The notes beneath the pieces are model-generated. The model made no database searches and was not told where the DNA came from. It saw nothing but the letters and a program-made list of their open reading frames with translations. Positions 1 through 7,218 of a stretch of 64,000 nucleotides of DNA are shown piece by piece (position 1 is the first letter of the stretch; each line of letters starts with the position of its first letter). The position numbers and the translations under genes are program-made. This stretch comes from FEN-1219 sp964503125 (GTDB taxonomy: Bacteria; Pseudomonadota; Gammaproteobacteria; Steroidobacterales; Rariloculaceae), in contig CAZCZE010000011.1 in the NCBI GenBank assembly GCA_964503125.1, positions 62,001 through 126,000 of the forward strand, written 5' to 3'.

Positions 1-588
1 GCCGACGACGACGCCTTCTATGGCCAGCGACTGCTCGCGCAGATCGACCTGAATTGGAGCAAACTCCGGATTCTCCGGCAGCAACCAAACGCGGTGCCCT
101 TCCTGGCGATAACGCTTGACGGTGACCTCGTTATCCAAGCGCGCCACGACGATTTGGCGAGCACGCACTTCGGGCGTGCGATGCACGGCGACCAAGTCAC
201 CATCCAAGATGCCGGCATCGCGCATACTCATACCGTGCACGCGCAACAAAAAATGCGGCGGCTTCCTGAACAGCTCGGGATCGATTTGATAACGAGCCTC
301 GATGTGTTCCTCGGCGAGAATCGGTTGACCCGCAGCGACACGCCCCACGAGCGGCAAACCGATTTGCTCGCGCAGCGAATCTTTGAGTCGAATGCCACGC
401 GATGTGCCGGGCATGAGCTCGATGACGCCCTTGCGCTCGAGGGCTCGCAAGTGGTCTTCCGCGGCGTTCACCGACCGAAATTTCAGAGTCTTGGCGATTT
501 CCGCCCGCGTGGGCGGCATCCCGTTTTCGTGAATAGCCCTTTGAACTAGCTGCAAAATTTGCCTTTGCCTCGGGGTGAGATCGCGCAT
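1..588 (-). CDS. lexA: LexA repressor (SOS regulator), 3' end cut by window edge
   Basis: SOS repressor with self-cleaving protease domain. The minus-strand frame from the ATG at 588 runs open to base 1 and gives 196 residues, so only a few C-terminal residues are missing (the family is about 200-210 aa). Residues 1-65 are the winged-helix DNA-binding domain, starting MRDLTPRQRQILQLV. The cleavage site is VAAG (Ala86-Gly87). The catalytic dyad is Ser121 in HGMSMRDAG and Lys158 in VTVKRYR. Two LexA boxes lie 11-43 bases upstream of the start, so it represses itself. The longer open frames across this stretch are shadows. Confidence 0.96.
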   Translation of the reverse strand, partial: MRDLTPRQRQILQLVQRAIHENGMPPTRAEIAKTLKFRSVNAAEDHLRALERKGVIELMPGTSRGIRLKDSLREQIGLPLVGRVAAGQPILAEEHIEARYQIDPELFRKPPHFLLRVHGMSMRDAGILDGDLVAVHRTPEVRARQIVVARLDNEVTVKRYRQEGHRVWLLPENPEFAPIQVDLREQSLAIEGVVVG

Positions 589-598
589 GGCTTGTGAC

Positions 599-631
599 CT
601 GTATATCCAATCAGTCTGGCTCTATATACAG
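599..631 (-). promoter_or_regulatory. Tandem LexA (SOS) boxes upstream of lexA
   Basis: Two 16-bp sites of the form CTGT-N8-ACAG, each with one mismatch: CTGTATATCCAATCAG at 599-614 and CTGGCTCTATATACAG at 616-631. A single base separates them. The distal one covers the -10 hexamer of the lexA promoter. This is the autoregulatory arrangement known from E. coli lexA, with closer spacing. Confidence 0.85.
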
Positions 632-652
632 CCCTATCGCCGATCTAGTCAA
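623..652 (-). promoter_or_regulatory. lexA promoter
   Basis: Read on the minus strand there is TTGACT (652-647), an 18-bp spacer and TATATA (628-623). Transcription would begin near 616, giving a leader of about 28 nt. The -10 hexamer lies inside the second LexA box. Confidence 0.7.
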
Positions 653-753
653 GCGTCGACTTTCGACTCGCGATTGCCTCCAGCTCGAACGCGCATCTCT
701 CGTCATCGCACTCAGCACGTTGTCTGCGAGCGACGACACTCGAAATTTTCAAA

Positions 754-782
754 TTGCAGTGGCCCAAGCTTTGCGAAATAAT
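754..782 (+). promoter_or_regulatory. Promoter of the Lpp/OprI-like lipoprotein gene
   Basis: TTGCAG at 754-759, 17-bp spacer, AATAAT at 777-782. The predicted start of transcription near 789 leaves a leader of about 37 nt that contains an AGGGG ribosome site before the ATG at 826. Confidence 0.55.
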
Positions 783-825
783 GCAATCGGTTTGTTTTCA
801 CTCAATTAGTTAGGGGTATTCAATA

Positions 826-1122
826 ATGGCCACAAAAATCCAGGCTGCTCTGCGGGCAGCGGCGCTCGTCGGCGGCTTTGCGATCGTGACCGGCTGCGCA
901 AGCGTCACGCCGGAACAGCTCGAAGCGGTCCGTGCGACTGCTGAAGCTGCGCAGAATGCGGCGAATGCTGCTCAACGCACAGCTACGCAGGCACAACAGG
1001 CTGTTTCAGGCGCTCAGACCACCGCGAATCAGGCTCTGCAAGCGGCGCAGGCGGCTCAGGCCTGCTGCGACGCGACCAACCAGAGAGTGGATCGCATGTT
1101 CGAGCAGGTTCAACAGAAGTAG
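826..1122 (+). CDS. Lpp/OprI-like alanine-zipper outer-membrane lipoprotein
   Basis: Small structural lipoprotein of 98 aa. Residues 1-23 form a signal peptide with lipobox VTGC; Cys24 would be lipidated. Residues 30-95 are an Ala/Gln-rich heptad-repeat helix (AAQNAANAAQRTATQAQQA), as in Pseudomonas OprI and E. coli Lpp trimers. The last residue is Lys98, the position that L,D-transpeptidases join to peptidoglycan in Lpp. A CC pair near residues 79-80 is unusual inside the coil. Two strong terminators follow. The convergent neighbour is an L,D-transpeptidase, a plausible partner (inference from context). Confidence 0.88.
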   Translation: MATKIQAALRAAALVGGFAIVTGCASVTPEQLEAVRATAEAAQNAANAAQRTATQAQQAVSGAQTTANQALQAAQAAQACCDATNQRVDRMFEQVQQK

Positions 1123-1132
1123 ACAATCGACG

Positions 1133-1161
1133 AAATGCGGCTCTTCGGAGCCGCATTTTTT
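1133..1161 (+). terminator. Rho-independent terminator after the lipoprotein gene
   Basis: The stem AATGCGGCTC/GAGCCGCATT is closed by a UUCG tetraloop (1144-1147) and ends in a run of T. It begins about 10 bases after the stop codon. A textbook terminator for an abundant lipoprotein mRNA. Confidence 0.95.
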
Positions 1162-1166
1162 GAAAG

Positions 1167-1191
1167 CCGCCACCGTTGGCGGTTTTTTTTT
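1167..1191 (+). terminator. Second tandem terminator
   Basis: The stem CCGCCA/TGGCGG around loop CCGT is followed by nine T residues. It lies only 5 bases past the first terminator and directly before the hairpin repeat array. Confidence 0.88.
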
Positions 1192-1385
1192 GCCGGCCAT
1201 GGATGGCCGGCATGCCGGAAATGCAGGAGCATTTTCCGGCGCGCCAAGGATCGCTGCATGTCGCAAATGCAGGAGCAATTTCCTGTGGCGGCCATGGATG
1301 GCCGACATGCCGCAAATGCAGGAGCATTTTGCGGCTGCCCGCCAGGGATGGCGGGCATGCAACAAATGCAGGAGCAATTTGTTGC
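1192..1385 (+). repeat. GGA-loop hairpin repeat array, locus 1 (four A-B units)
   Basis: Alternating hairpins fill the space between the convergent lipoprotein and L,D-transpeptidase genes. A-type hairpins are GCCGGCCA-TGGA-TGGCCGGC (1192-1211), a degenerate copy (1241-1257), CGGCCA-TGGA-TGGCCG (1289-1304) and GCCCGCCA-GGGA-TGGCGGGC (1337-1356). B-type hairpins share the loop GCAGGAGC at 1223, 1269, 1318 and 1368 (period 46-50 bp). Their stems differ: GCCGGAAA/TTTCCGGC, a weak one, GCCGCAAA/TTTGCGGC, and GCAACAAAT/ATTTGTTGC. Pairing is kept while sequence changes. Related copies occur at 18.2, 34.5 and 42.2 kb. Confidence 0.85.
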
Positions 1386-1389
1386 CGGC

Positions 1390-2442
1390 TCAGTTGCCCG
1401 GGTCGGCAACGAACGGAGCGGGCGCGGAATCCGCGGCCGCGATTTCACCGTCGGCCGTCACATGGTTCACCGCGGCCGAAACGGCTTCCGGAACTCCGCT
1501 GCCGAGTTGCGCCACGCGTTCGGCCGCATCCCAGTCGAGATCCACGCGACGCTCCTCGGTAGCAGCGACGTACGCGCGCATGAGACTCGTCAACGGCGAT
1601 TCGGGCGCGCTCGCGACGACGTCCTCCGGCACGACGAGCTCGCCGTCGATGCTGCTTTCTTTGACCGCCGGATGCGATTCGACGAAGAGGCGGCCATCCG
1701 CCGTCCAACCGATCTTCACGGGCTGATTGACGATGTTCACGGTCGCGCCGACGGGCACCGTCTTGAACAACGCTTCGATGTCCTCGGGGAACATGCGGAT
1801 GCAGCCGTGCGTCACGCGCATGCCGACGCCCGACGGCCTGTTCGTGCCGTGAATCAAATAGCTCGGCAGACCGAGCCGCAACGCGTGCCTGCCGAGCGGA
1901 TTGGCGGGACCGGGCGGCACGACGCGCGGCAAGAAGTCGTTGCGCGCCGCGTGCTCGTCGCGGATCGACTGCGGCGGATACCAGCTCGGGTCCGCGACTT
2001 TGCCCGTCACGGCCGTCGTACCGAGCGGCGTCGACCAGTCCATGCGCCCGATGCTGATGGGGTGCGTGATGACCTTGCGTGAGCCCGGCGCGACGCCCTC
2101 AGGGTACGGCCCCGAATCGCTCGGGAAGTAGTACAGCCGCAGCTCGGCGACGTTGACGACGATGCCGCTGCGTGGCGCCCGTGGCAGCACGTAGAGCTTC
2201 GGGATCGTGATCTGCGTTCCCTCGCCCGGTAGCCACGCGTCGACGTCGGGGTTGGCTTGCCGCAGCTCCTCGTAGCCGATGTTGTAGGTTCGTGCGAGCC
2301 CTACGAACGTATCCTCGTGGCGAACCGTGATGACCTCGACGGCGCCCAAGACCTCGTCGCCTTCGGCGATCCAGTACTCGGCCGCGTGCGCGCCCGCGGC
2401 AAGCGACACGAAGGACAAGCCGGCCAAGACTGCGCGCAACAT
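1390..2442 (-). CDS. Periplasmic L,D-transpeptidase (YkuD/ErfK family) with LysM-like N-terminus
   Basis: Cell-wall enzyme that makes 3-3 cross-links or attaches lipoprotein to peptidoglycan. With the ATG at 2442 it is 350 aa: a signal peptide ending near AGAHA, a LysM-like segment (VRHEDTFVGLARTYNIGYEEL...ITIPK), then the YkuD domain with the catalytic signature IHGTN...THGCIRM (Cys about 214). The tail after residue 270 is low-complexity. The longer frame adds 17 residues before the signal peptide; I prefer 2442 because a TATAAT box lies 6 bp upstream of it. It converges on an Lpp-like gene whose C-terminal Lys is a typical ErfK-type substrate. Cross-linking versus Lpp attachment cannot be told apart here. 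Confidence 0.92.
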   Translation of the reverse strand: MLRAVLAGLSFVSLAAGAHAAEYWIAEGDEVLGAVEVITVRHEDTFVGLARTYNIGYEELRQANPDVDAWLPGEGTQITIPKLYVLPRAPRSGIVVNVAELRLYYFPSDSGPYPEGVAPGSRKVITHPISIGRMDWSTPLGTTAVTGKVADPSWYPPQSIRDEHAARNDFLPRVVPPGPANPLGRHALRLGLPSYLIHGTNRPSGVGMRVTHGCIRMFPEDIEALFKTVPVGATVNIVNQPVKIGWTADGRLFVESHPAVKESSIDGELVVPEDVVASAPESPLTSLMRAYVAATEERRVDLDWDAAERVAQLGSGVPEAVSAAVNHVTADGEIAAADSAPAPFVADPGN

Positions 2443-2448
2443 CGGCGC

Positions 2449-2454
2449 ATTATA
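2449..2454 (-). promoter_or_regulatory. -10 box (TATAAT) directly before the L,D-transpeptidase start
   Basis: Consensus TATAAT on the minus strand, ending 6 bp before the ATG at 2442. No good -35 hexamer is visible. Transcription would start at or next to the ATG, so the mRNA may be leaderless. Confidence 0.5.
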
Positions 2455-2506
2455 CGAGACGCGGCGCTGCCCGGTATGAGCGCCAGTCGGCATCCGCGGA
2501 CGGAAA

Positions 2507-3469
2507 TCAGTAACGGACGAGGCTCGCGCCCCAGGTGAATCCGCCGCCGAATGCTTCGAGCAACAGCAGGTCGCCGCGCTTGATGCGACCGTCGCGGATC
2601 GCCGTGTCGAGCGCCATCGGCACGGAGGCGGCCGACGTGTTGCCGTGCTCGCGGATGGTCAAGACGACTCGCTCCATGGGCATGCGCAGGCGCTTGGCGG
2701 TCGCGCTGATGATGCGGATGTTGGCCTGATGCGGGATGAGCCAGTCGATCTCGCCCTTCTCGAGCTTGTTCTTCGCGACGACGTCGTCGACGAGGTTCTC
2801 GAGCGTCTTGACGGCGACCTTGAAAACCTCGTTGCCCTTCATGCGCAACGCCGCCGCTTCGCGGTGCTCGCGATGGCGCGTCGACACGCCGCTCGAAGCG
2901 TAGAGCAGCTCGCGGTAACGTCCGTCGGCGCCGAGCGTCGAGTAGATGATGCCGGGCTGCTCGGCGGCCTCGAGAATCACGGCGCCGGCACCGTCGCCGA
3001 ACAGCACGCACGTCTCGCGATCCGTCCAATCGATGATGCGCGACATCGTCTCGGCGCCGATGACGAGTGCGCGCTTCACTTGCCCCCCGCGAATGAACTG
3101 GTCGGCGACCACGAGGCCGTAGATGAACCCCGAGCAAGCGGCCTCGAGGCTGAACGCGGGACAACCGGCGATGCCGAGCTTCTCTTGAACGAGGCAAGCC
3201 ACGTTCGGAAAGATCAAGTCGGGCGTCGTCGTGCCCACCAACACCAGGTCGATGTCGGAAGGCGCGAGCCCCGCGTCCTGCATGGCGATGCGGCCGGCTT
3301 GGGTTGCGAGATCGCTCGTCGCCTCGTCGTCTGCGGCGATGTGGCGGTGCTCGACTCCCGTGCGCGTGCGAATCCACTCGTCGGTGGTCTCGACCATTTT
3401 CTCGAGATCGGCGTTGGTGAGGATTCTCGCCGGCAGGTACTTGCCGGTAGCCACGATGCGCGAGTACAT
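2507..3469 (-). CDS. fabH: 3-oxoacyl-ACP synthase III (KAS III)
   Basis: Starts fatty acid elongation by condensing acetyl-CoA with malonyl-ACP. 320 aa, the usual length. The thiolase-fold catalytic triad is visible: Cys112 in EAACSGFIYG, His247 in IPHQANIR and Asn277 in EHGNTSAAS. The ATG at 3469 overlaps the plsX TGA by one base (TGATG), so translation is coupled. The usual fabD-fabG-acpP genes do not follow; the operon ends here against the L,D-transpeptidase gene. Confidence 0.97.
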   Translation of the reverse strand: MYSRIVATGKYLPARILTNADLEKMVETTDEWIRTRTGVEHRHIAADDEATSDLATQAGRIAMQDAGLAPSDIDLVLVGTTTPDLIFPNVACLVQEKLGIAGCPAFSLEAACSGFIYGLVVADQFIRGGQVKRALVIGAETMSRIIDWTDRETCVLFGDGAGAVILEAAEQPGIIYSTLGADGRYRELLYASSGVSTRHREHREAAALRMKGNEVFKVAVKTLENLVDDVVAKNKLEKGEIDWLIPHQANIRIISATAKRLRMPMERVVLTIREHGNTSAASVPMALDTAIRDGRIKRGDLLLLEAFGGGFTWGASLVRY

Positions 3470-4482
3470 CAGTGCGGCCGGGTTTCGATGAGCTTGCCGA
3501 TCTGCACGGGTACTCCCTTGCGCGCTTCGACGATCGCCGCATTGACTGCGTTCTCGAACGCGAACTGGTCGGCGGACCCGTGGCTCTTGAGCACGATGCC
3601 GTTCAAACCGACGAGACTCGCGCCATTGTAGCGGCGCGGATCGAGCCGCCCGCGCAGCGCCTCGAGCGCCGACTTGGCGACGAGACCTTGCATACCTCGC
3701 AGCAAGCTGCGACCGAACTCCTCCCTCAAGAACGAGCTGATCAATCTCGCGACGCCCTCCATGGTCTTGAGCGCCACGTTGCCGACGAAGCCGTCGCTGA
3801 CGACGACGTCGACGTCGGAATGGAAGATGCCGTCGCCTTCGACGAAGCCCACGTAGTTCAAGCCGCTCTTCGCGAGGAGCTCGCCGGCTTCGCGCACGGT
3901 TTCGTTGCCCTTGATGTCCTCGAGCCCGATGTTGAGCAGGCCGACTCGCGGCCGCACGATGTCGAGCATGTCCTCGGCTACGACCGAGCCCATGAGCGCG
4001 AACTGCAAGAGATGCTCGGGCGTACAACCGACGTTGGCGCCGAGATCGAGCATGTAGGTCGGGCCTTCGATGCCCGGCACCGCCGAGATGATCGCTGGAC
4101 GATCGATGCCGGGCAGCGTCTTGAGCACGTAGCGCGCCGTAGCCATGAGCGCGCCCGTGTTACCGGAGCTCACGCACGCATCGGCTTCACCGCCCTTCAC
4201 GAGCTCGATCGCCACGCGCAGCGACGAGTCTTTCTTGTGGCGCAACGCCTCGGCCGGCGGCTCGTCCATGAGCACGACCTCGGAGGCCGTCTTGAAGGCG
4301 AGTCGCTGGCCATAGCGGTCGCCGGCCTGTCGCTTGACCTGCTCGAGCACGTCGGGCAAGCCGACGAGCGTGAGCGCAACGGAGTCGTCGCGCTCGAGCG
4401 TCGCAAGCGCGGCCGGAACGACGGCCTCGGGCCCGTGGTCGCCACCCATTGCGTCCAAGGCAATCGTGACCTTGCGACTCAT
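3469..4482 (-). CDS. plsX: Phosphate acyltransferase PlsX
   Basis: Makes acyl-phosphate from acyl-ACP, the first step of phospholipid synthesis by the PlsX/PlsY route. 337 aa. It begins MSRKVTIALDAMGGDHGPEAV, the PlsX N-terminal signature, and has conserved GNTGALMA and LDLGANVGCTPE segments. Third gene of yceD-rpmF-plsX-fabH; 58 bp separate it from rpmF. Confidence 0.97.
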   Translation of the reverse strand: MSRKVTIALDAMGGDHGPEAVVPAALATLERDDSVALTLVGLPDVLEQVKRQAGDRYGQRLAFKTASEVVLMDEPPAEALRHKKDSSLRVAIELVKGGEADACVSSGNTGALMATARYVLKTLPGIDRPAIISAVPGIEGPTYMLDLGANVGCTPEHLLQFALMGSVVAEDMLDIVRPRVGLLNIGLEDIKGNETVREAGELLAKSGLNYVGFVEGDGIFHSDVDVVVSDGFVGNVALKTMEGVARLISSFLREEFGRSLLRGMQGLVAKSALEALRGRLDPRRYNGASLVGLNGIVLKSHGSADQFAFENAVNAAIVEARKGVPVQIGKLIETRPH

Positions 4483-4540
4483 CGGGTCGAGCTTTAAGTG
4501 CTATCGAACCAAGGGGCGCCGGCGACGCTTGCAGCAGCGG

Positions 4541-4732
4541 CTACTCTTGCTCGGCTTCCTGCGGAATCTCGAAGACCTTCTTGCCGCGGTAAAAACCATC
4601 GGCCGTCACGTGATGACGTCGATGGGTCACGCCGGTGGTGGCATCCACCGCCAAGGTCGGGCCGGTCAATGCATCGTGGGCACGACGCATACCACGCCGG
4701 GATGGCGTCTTGCGGCTCTTCTGAACTGCCAT
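4541..4732 (-). CDS. rpmF: 50S ribosomal protein L32
   Basis: 63 aa; MAVQKSRKTPSRRGMRRAHD is the L32 signature, followed by TGVTHRRHHVTADGFYRGKKV. A CGAGGAG ribosome site lies 8 bases before the ATG. The proteobacterial form lacks the zinc cysteines found in some other phyla. It sits between yceD and plsX as in most gammaproteobacteria. Confidence 0.97.
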   Translation of the reverse strand: MAVQKSRKTPSRRGMRRAHDALTGPTLAVDATTGVTHRRHHVTADGFYRGKKVFEIPQEAEQE

Positions 4733-4753
4733 GATGAAATCTCCTCGAAAAAC

Positions 4754-5245
4754 CTAACGGTCGACCGTTATCGACTGTTCACTCTGCTCGGTGGAGTAGC
4801 TGGCCACGCTACCACAGTCCTCGATGCGGGCATGTTTGGGCACGAGCGGGATCGCAACGATGAGCTCGTCCTCGATCAACTCTGCCGGCTTAAGCCGCCC
4901 CCCTTCCAACTCGAATGGCTCGAACCCTTCCGGAACCGTCGCGGGCAGCGCAGCCGCATCCGCGAGCACGATAGCGACGCGCTCCTGCGCCTCGTAACGA
5001 AACGGCTCGAGGCAACGCTGGCACTTAAGCTCCACCGAGACCTGCAAGTCCAGCTCGGCGGCCAGCCACTCGTCGCGCCGCTGTCGAAAACGCAGCGCTG
5101 CTCTTACACTGCCGAGCTCCGAGTGGAGCAGGCCGAGGAGCCGGGGCAGCTTACCAATATCGAGCGCGCCGCTGAGCGTAACCCCTCGACCAGCCAGCGA
5201 TTCCAGGTCGCGCAAACTGTACCAGGCGTGCAGCGAGCCCGACAT
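4754..5245 (-). CDS. yceD: YceD/DUF177 family protein (23S rRNA accumulation protein)
   Basis: 163 aa, first gene of the rpmF-plsX-fabH operon. The family is required for normal 23S rRNA levels in E. coli and plants, with an unclear mechanism. The family Cys motif is seen as LKCQRCLEPF near residues 74-83, with an acidic C-terminal half (PKHARIEDCGS). I placed the start at the ATG at 5245, just downstream of a strong promoter; the open frame that continues upstream on this strand is a shadow of maf and rluC. Confidence 0.92.
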   Translation of the reverse strand: MSGSLHAWYSLRDLESLAGRGVTLSGALDIGKLPRLLGLLHSELGSVRAALRFRQRRDEWLAAELDLQVSVELKCQRCLEPFRYEAQERVAIVLADAAALPATVPEGFEPFELEGGRLKPAELIEDELIVAIPLVPKHARIEDCGSVASYSTEQSEQSITVDR

Positions 5246-5254
5246 AGGCCGCGC

Positions 5255-5283
5255 ATCATATGTGAGCAGGTTTCTGGCGTCAA
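5255..5283 (-). promoter_or_regulatory. Sigma70 promoter of the yceD-rpmF-plsX-fabH operon
   Basis: On the minus strand: TTGACG (5283-5278), exactly 17 bp of spacer, TATGAT (5260-5255). The -10 ends 9 bp before the yceD ATG, so the leader is at most a few nucleotides. This is one of the best sigma70 matches in the window. Confidence 0.8.
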
Positions 5284-5320
5284 AACCGTAAGTTACGCAC
5301 AGTGGGGCCCCGCTCGAGCC

Positions 5321-5908
5321 ATGCCGCGCATCATCCTCGCCTCGACTTCGCGCTACCGCCGTGAGCTCTTGGCGCGCCTCGGCCTGCCCTTCGACGTCGC
5401 GGCGCCGGCGGCCCCCGAGGTCGAGAGGGCCGGCGAATCGCCGGCGGCCATGGCGGCCCGGCTCGCCCTCGCGAAGGCCAGGAGCATTCGGACGCCCGAC
5501 GCGCTCGTGATCGGCTCGGATCAAGTCGCCGCGCTCGACGGCCGGATTCTGCGCAAGCCCGGCACGCACGAGGCCGCGGTCGAGCAACTGCTCTCTGCTC
5601 AAGGCCGCTGCGTGGTCTTTCACACGGCTGTCGCCGTCGTCGCCACGCGCACGGGCGCCGCGGCCGAGCACGTCGACCGCACCGAGGTGCGGTTTCACAA
5701 CCTCGAGCGCGCCGCGCTCGAGCAGTACGTGCGACTCGAGCAACCGCTCGATTGCGCCGGCAGCTTCAAGTCGGAGGGCCTCGGAGTCGTGCTGTTCGAA
5801 GACGTCTCGTCGCACGACCCGACGGCGTTGATCGGCTTGCCGCTGATCTGGCTCGCGCAGACTCTCAGGTCGCTGGGGGCGGACCCGCTCCACGCGACGC
5901 GTTCTTGA
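5321..5908 (+). CDS. Maf-like nucleotide pyrophosphatase (YceF type)
   Basis: House-cleaning nucleotide pyrophosphatase; the YceF branch acts on m7GTP in E. coli. 195 aa from the ATG at 5321. It starts PRIILASTSRYRRELLARLG, the Maf substrate-binding loop, with LVIGSDQVAALDG in the middle and the Maf motif DCAGSFKSEGLG near residue 147. It is divergent from yceD, the position yceF holds in E. coli. Its last 44 bases overlap the 3' end of rluC on the other strand. Confidence 0.92.
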   Translation: MPRIILASTSRYRRELLARLGLPFDVAAPAAPEVERAGESPAAMAARLALAKARSIRTPDALVIGSDQVAALDGRILRKPGTHEAAVEQLLSAQGRCVVFHTAVAVVATRTGAAAEHVDRTEVRFHNLERAALEQYVRLEQPLDCAGSFKSEGLGVVLFEDVSSHDPTALIGLPLIWLAQTLRSLGADPLHATRS

Positions 5909-6872
5909 CCTCGAGCGCCGTGAGCACGGACTTGAGCTCGTCGGGCAGCGGCGCGCTGGCGTCGAATTCCTCGCCCGTCTCGGGCCACTCGAACGACAGA
6001 GAGTGGGCATGCAGGAACATGCGCTCGAGCCCGAAGGAGCGCAGGTATTTGTTGAAATCTTCGTCGCCGTAGCGCTCGTCTCCGGCCACCGGGTGACCGG
6101 CGTGTAGCGCATGCACGCGGATCTGGTGAGTGCGGCCCGTCGCGATCGCGACCTCGAGCAGCGACGCCGTCTTGCCGAACCGATCGAGCAGACGGAACGT
6201 GCTCAACGCCTGCTTCCCTTGCGTGTCGACCTTGACGCGCGCTTCACCGCCGACCCGGCGCGTCACGAGCGGCGCATCGATCTGGCTCGCGCCCTCGGGC
6301 CAACGTCCTTTGACCAGCGCGAGATAGCGTTTGTCGACCTGCCCCTCGCGCAGCAGCCCGTGCAGCGCGCGCAGCGCGCTGCGCCGTTTCGCGAGCAGCA
6401 AAACACCCGACGTGCCACGATCGAGCCGATGGACAAGCTCGAGGTCCTTGCACTTAGGAAGCAGCAACCGGAGCGCTTCTATGAGCCCTAGGCTCACGCT
6501 GCTGCCGCCGTGCACTGCGAGCCCGGCCGGCTTATCGACGACGAGGATCCGCCCGTCCTCGAACAGCACCCGCTGCGCGAGCCAATCGAGGCTGCCCGGC
6601 GTCGCGACGGGCGCCGCCGCGGGCCGCGTGCCGACGGGCGGGATCCGGACCCGGTCACCGGCCTGCAGCCGGTAGCTCGGCGACGTGCGTCCCGAGTTGA
6701 CTCGCACTTGTCCCGAGCGAATCAGCCGGTAGACATGGCTCCGTGGCACGCCCTTGAGCTCGCCCAAAAGGAGATTGTCGAGCCGCTGACCGGCGCCCTC
6801 GGCATCGATCTCGCGGTGCTGGACGCCCGGCTTCCCCTGGGCTAATGAGCCGTTTTTTCGCGGTGGATTCAA
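5865..6872 (-). CDS. rluC: 23S rRNA pseudouridine synthase, RluC/RluD family
   Basis: Converts uridines of 23S rRNA to pseudouridine (955/2504/2580 for RluC in E. coli). 335 aa. An S4 RNA-binding domain spans about residues 27-85 (QRLDNLLLGELKGVPRSHVYRLI), followed by the catalytic domain with HRLDRGTSG (Asp151). RTHQIRVHALHAGHPVAGDERYG is the conserved late motif, split here around residue 240. The neighbourhood (rne divergent, maf and rpmF nearby) matches rluC synteny, which decides between the paralogues. Confidence 0.93.
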   Translation of the reverse strand: MNPPRKNGSLAQGKPGVQHREIDAEGAGQRLDNLLLGELKGVPRSHVYRLIRSGQVRVNSGRTSPSYRLQAGDRVRIPPVGTRPAAAPVATPGSLDWLAQRVLFEDGRILVVDKPAGLAVHGGSSVSLGLIEALRLLLPKCKDLELVHRLDRGTSGVLLLAKRRSALRALHGLLREGQVDKRYLALVKGRWPEGASQIDAPLVTRRVGGEARVKVDTQGKQALSTFRLLDRFGKTASLLEVAIATGRTHQIRVHALHAGHPVAGDERYGDEDFNKYLRSFGLERMFLHAHSLSFEWPETGEEFDASAPLPDELKSVLTALEVKNASRGAGPPPAT

Positions 6873-6883
6873 GGGAATACGAA

Positions 6884-6911
6884 TTGAGCGGGCAAGCTCG
6901 TATGGTATAGT
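6884..6911 (+). promoter_or_regulatory. Probable rne promoter
   Basis: TTGAGC (6884-6889), 16-bp spacer, TATAGT (6906-6911). Transcription from about 6918 would give a leader of roughly 300 nt before rne. Confidence 0.55.
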
Positions 6912-7218
6912 AGCGGCACGAGAAGCGGTCTATCGGGTGAATGCCCGAACGCTCTCGACCCTTTTTCTGGCGGTAGCTCAGCGAAGCGAGCTGCCAGTTT
7001 TAGGTACACCACACTGGCGGGCCGGCAACTTCGGGCTCCGCATCTGCGTAAGGCGATGGCTCTCCGTACAAGACACGACTCCATAGATCGGATTACGGAT
7101 CGAGCAGCGCCTCTCCCTCATTCGAAGTGTCGCGGCGGCAGAGACGCCGGCGGCACCTATTCGCAGACAGCGGTCGCAGTCCGAAGCTCCGTGCACGCCA
7201 CCATTGCACTGGGGATTT
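6912..7218 (+). other. Long rne 5' untranslated region
   Basis: About 300 bases without a credible gene. A hairpin GGTAGCTC/GAGCTGCC lies at about 6967-6992. In E. coli a structured 361-nt rne leader lets RNase E control its own mRNA; the length and position here fit that scheme, but I cannot match individual hairpins. The GGTAGCTCAG string resembles a tRNA D-arm, but no anticodon or T arm follows. Confidence 0.5.

Noticed and set aside
1192..1385. CRISPR array
   Set aside because: Period and palindromic units might suggest one, but both 'repeat' and 'spacer' parts are related hairpins with varying stems, and no cas genes are present.
1192..1385. A complete CsrB/RsmY-type sRNA gene
   Set aside because: Loops carry GGA, but the array follows two terminators with no promoter of its own that I can see, and the copies are dispersed. 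Kept only as a hypothesis.
2507..4027. 506-codon frame ending in FabH
   Set aside because: Residues before MYSRIVATG are a shadow of plsX; fabH begins at 3469, overlapping the plsX stop.
4334..5908. 524-codon plus-strand frame ending in Maf
   Set aside because: Only the last 195 codons are Maf; the rest runs antisense through rpmF and yceD. Start moved to 5321.
6967..7000. tRNA-like string GGTAGCTCAG in the rne leader
   Set aside because: It pairs into a simple hairpin with GAGCTGCC; no anticodon arm, T arm (GTTC) or acceptor stem is found.
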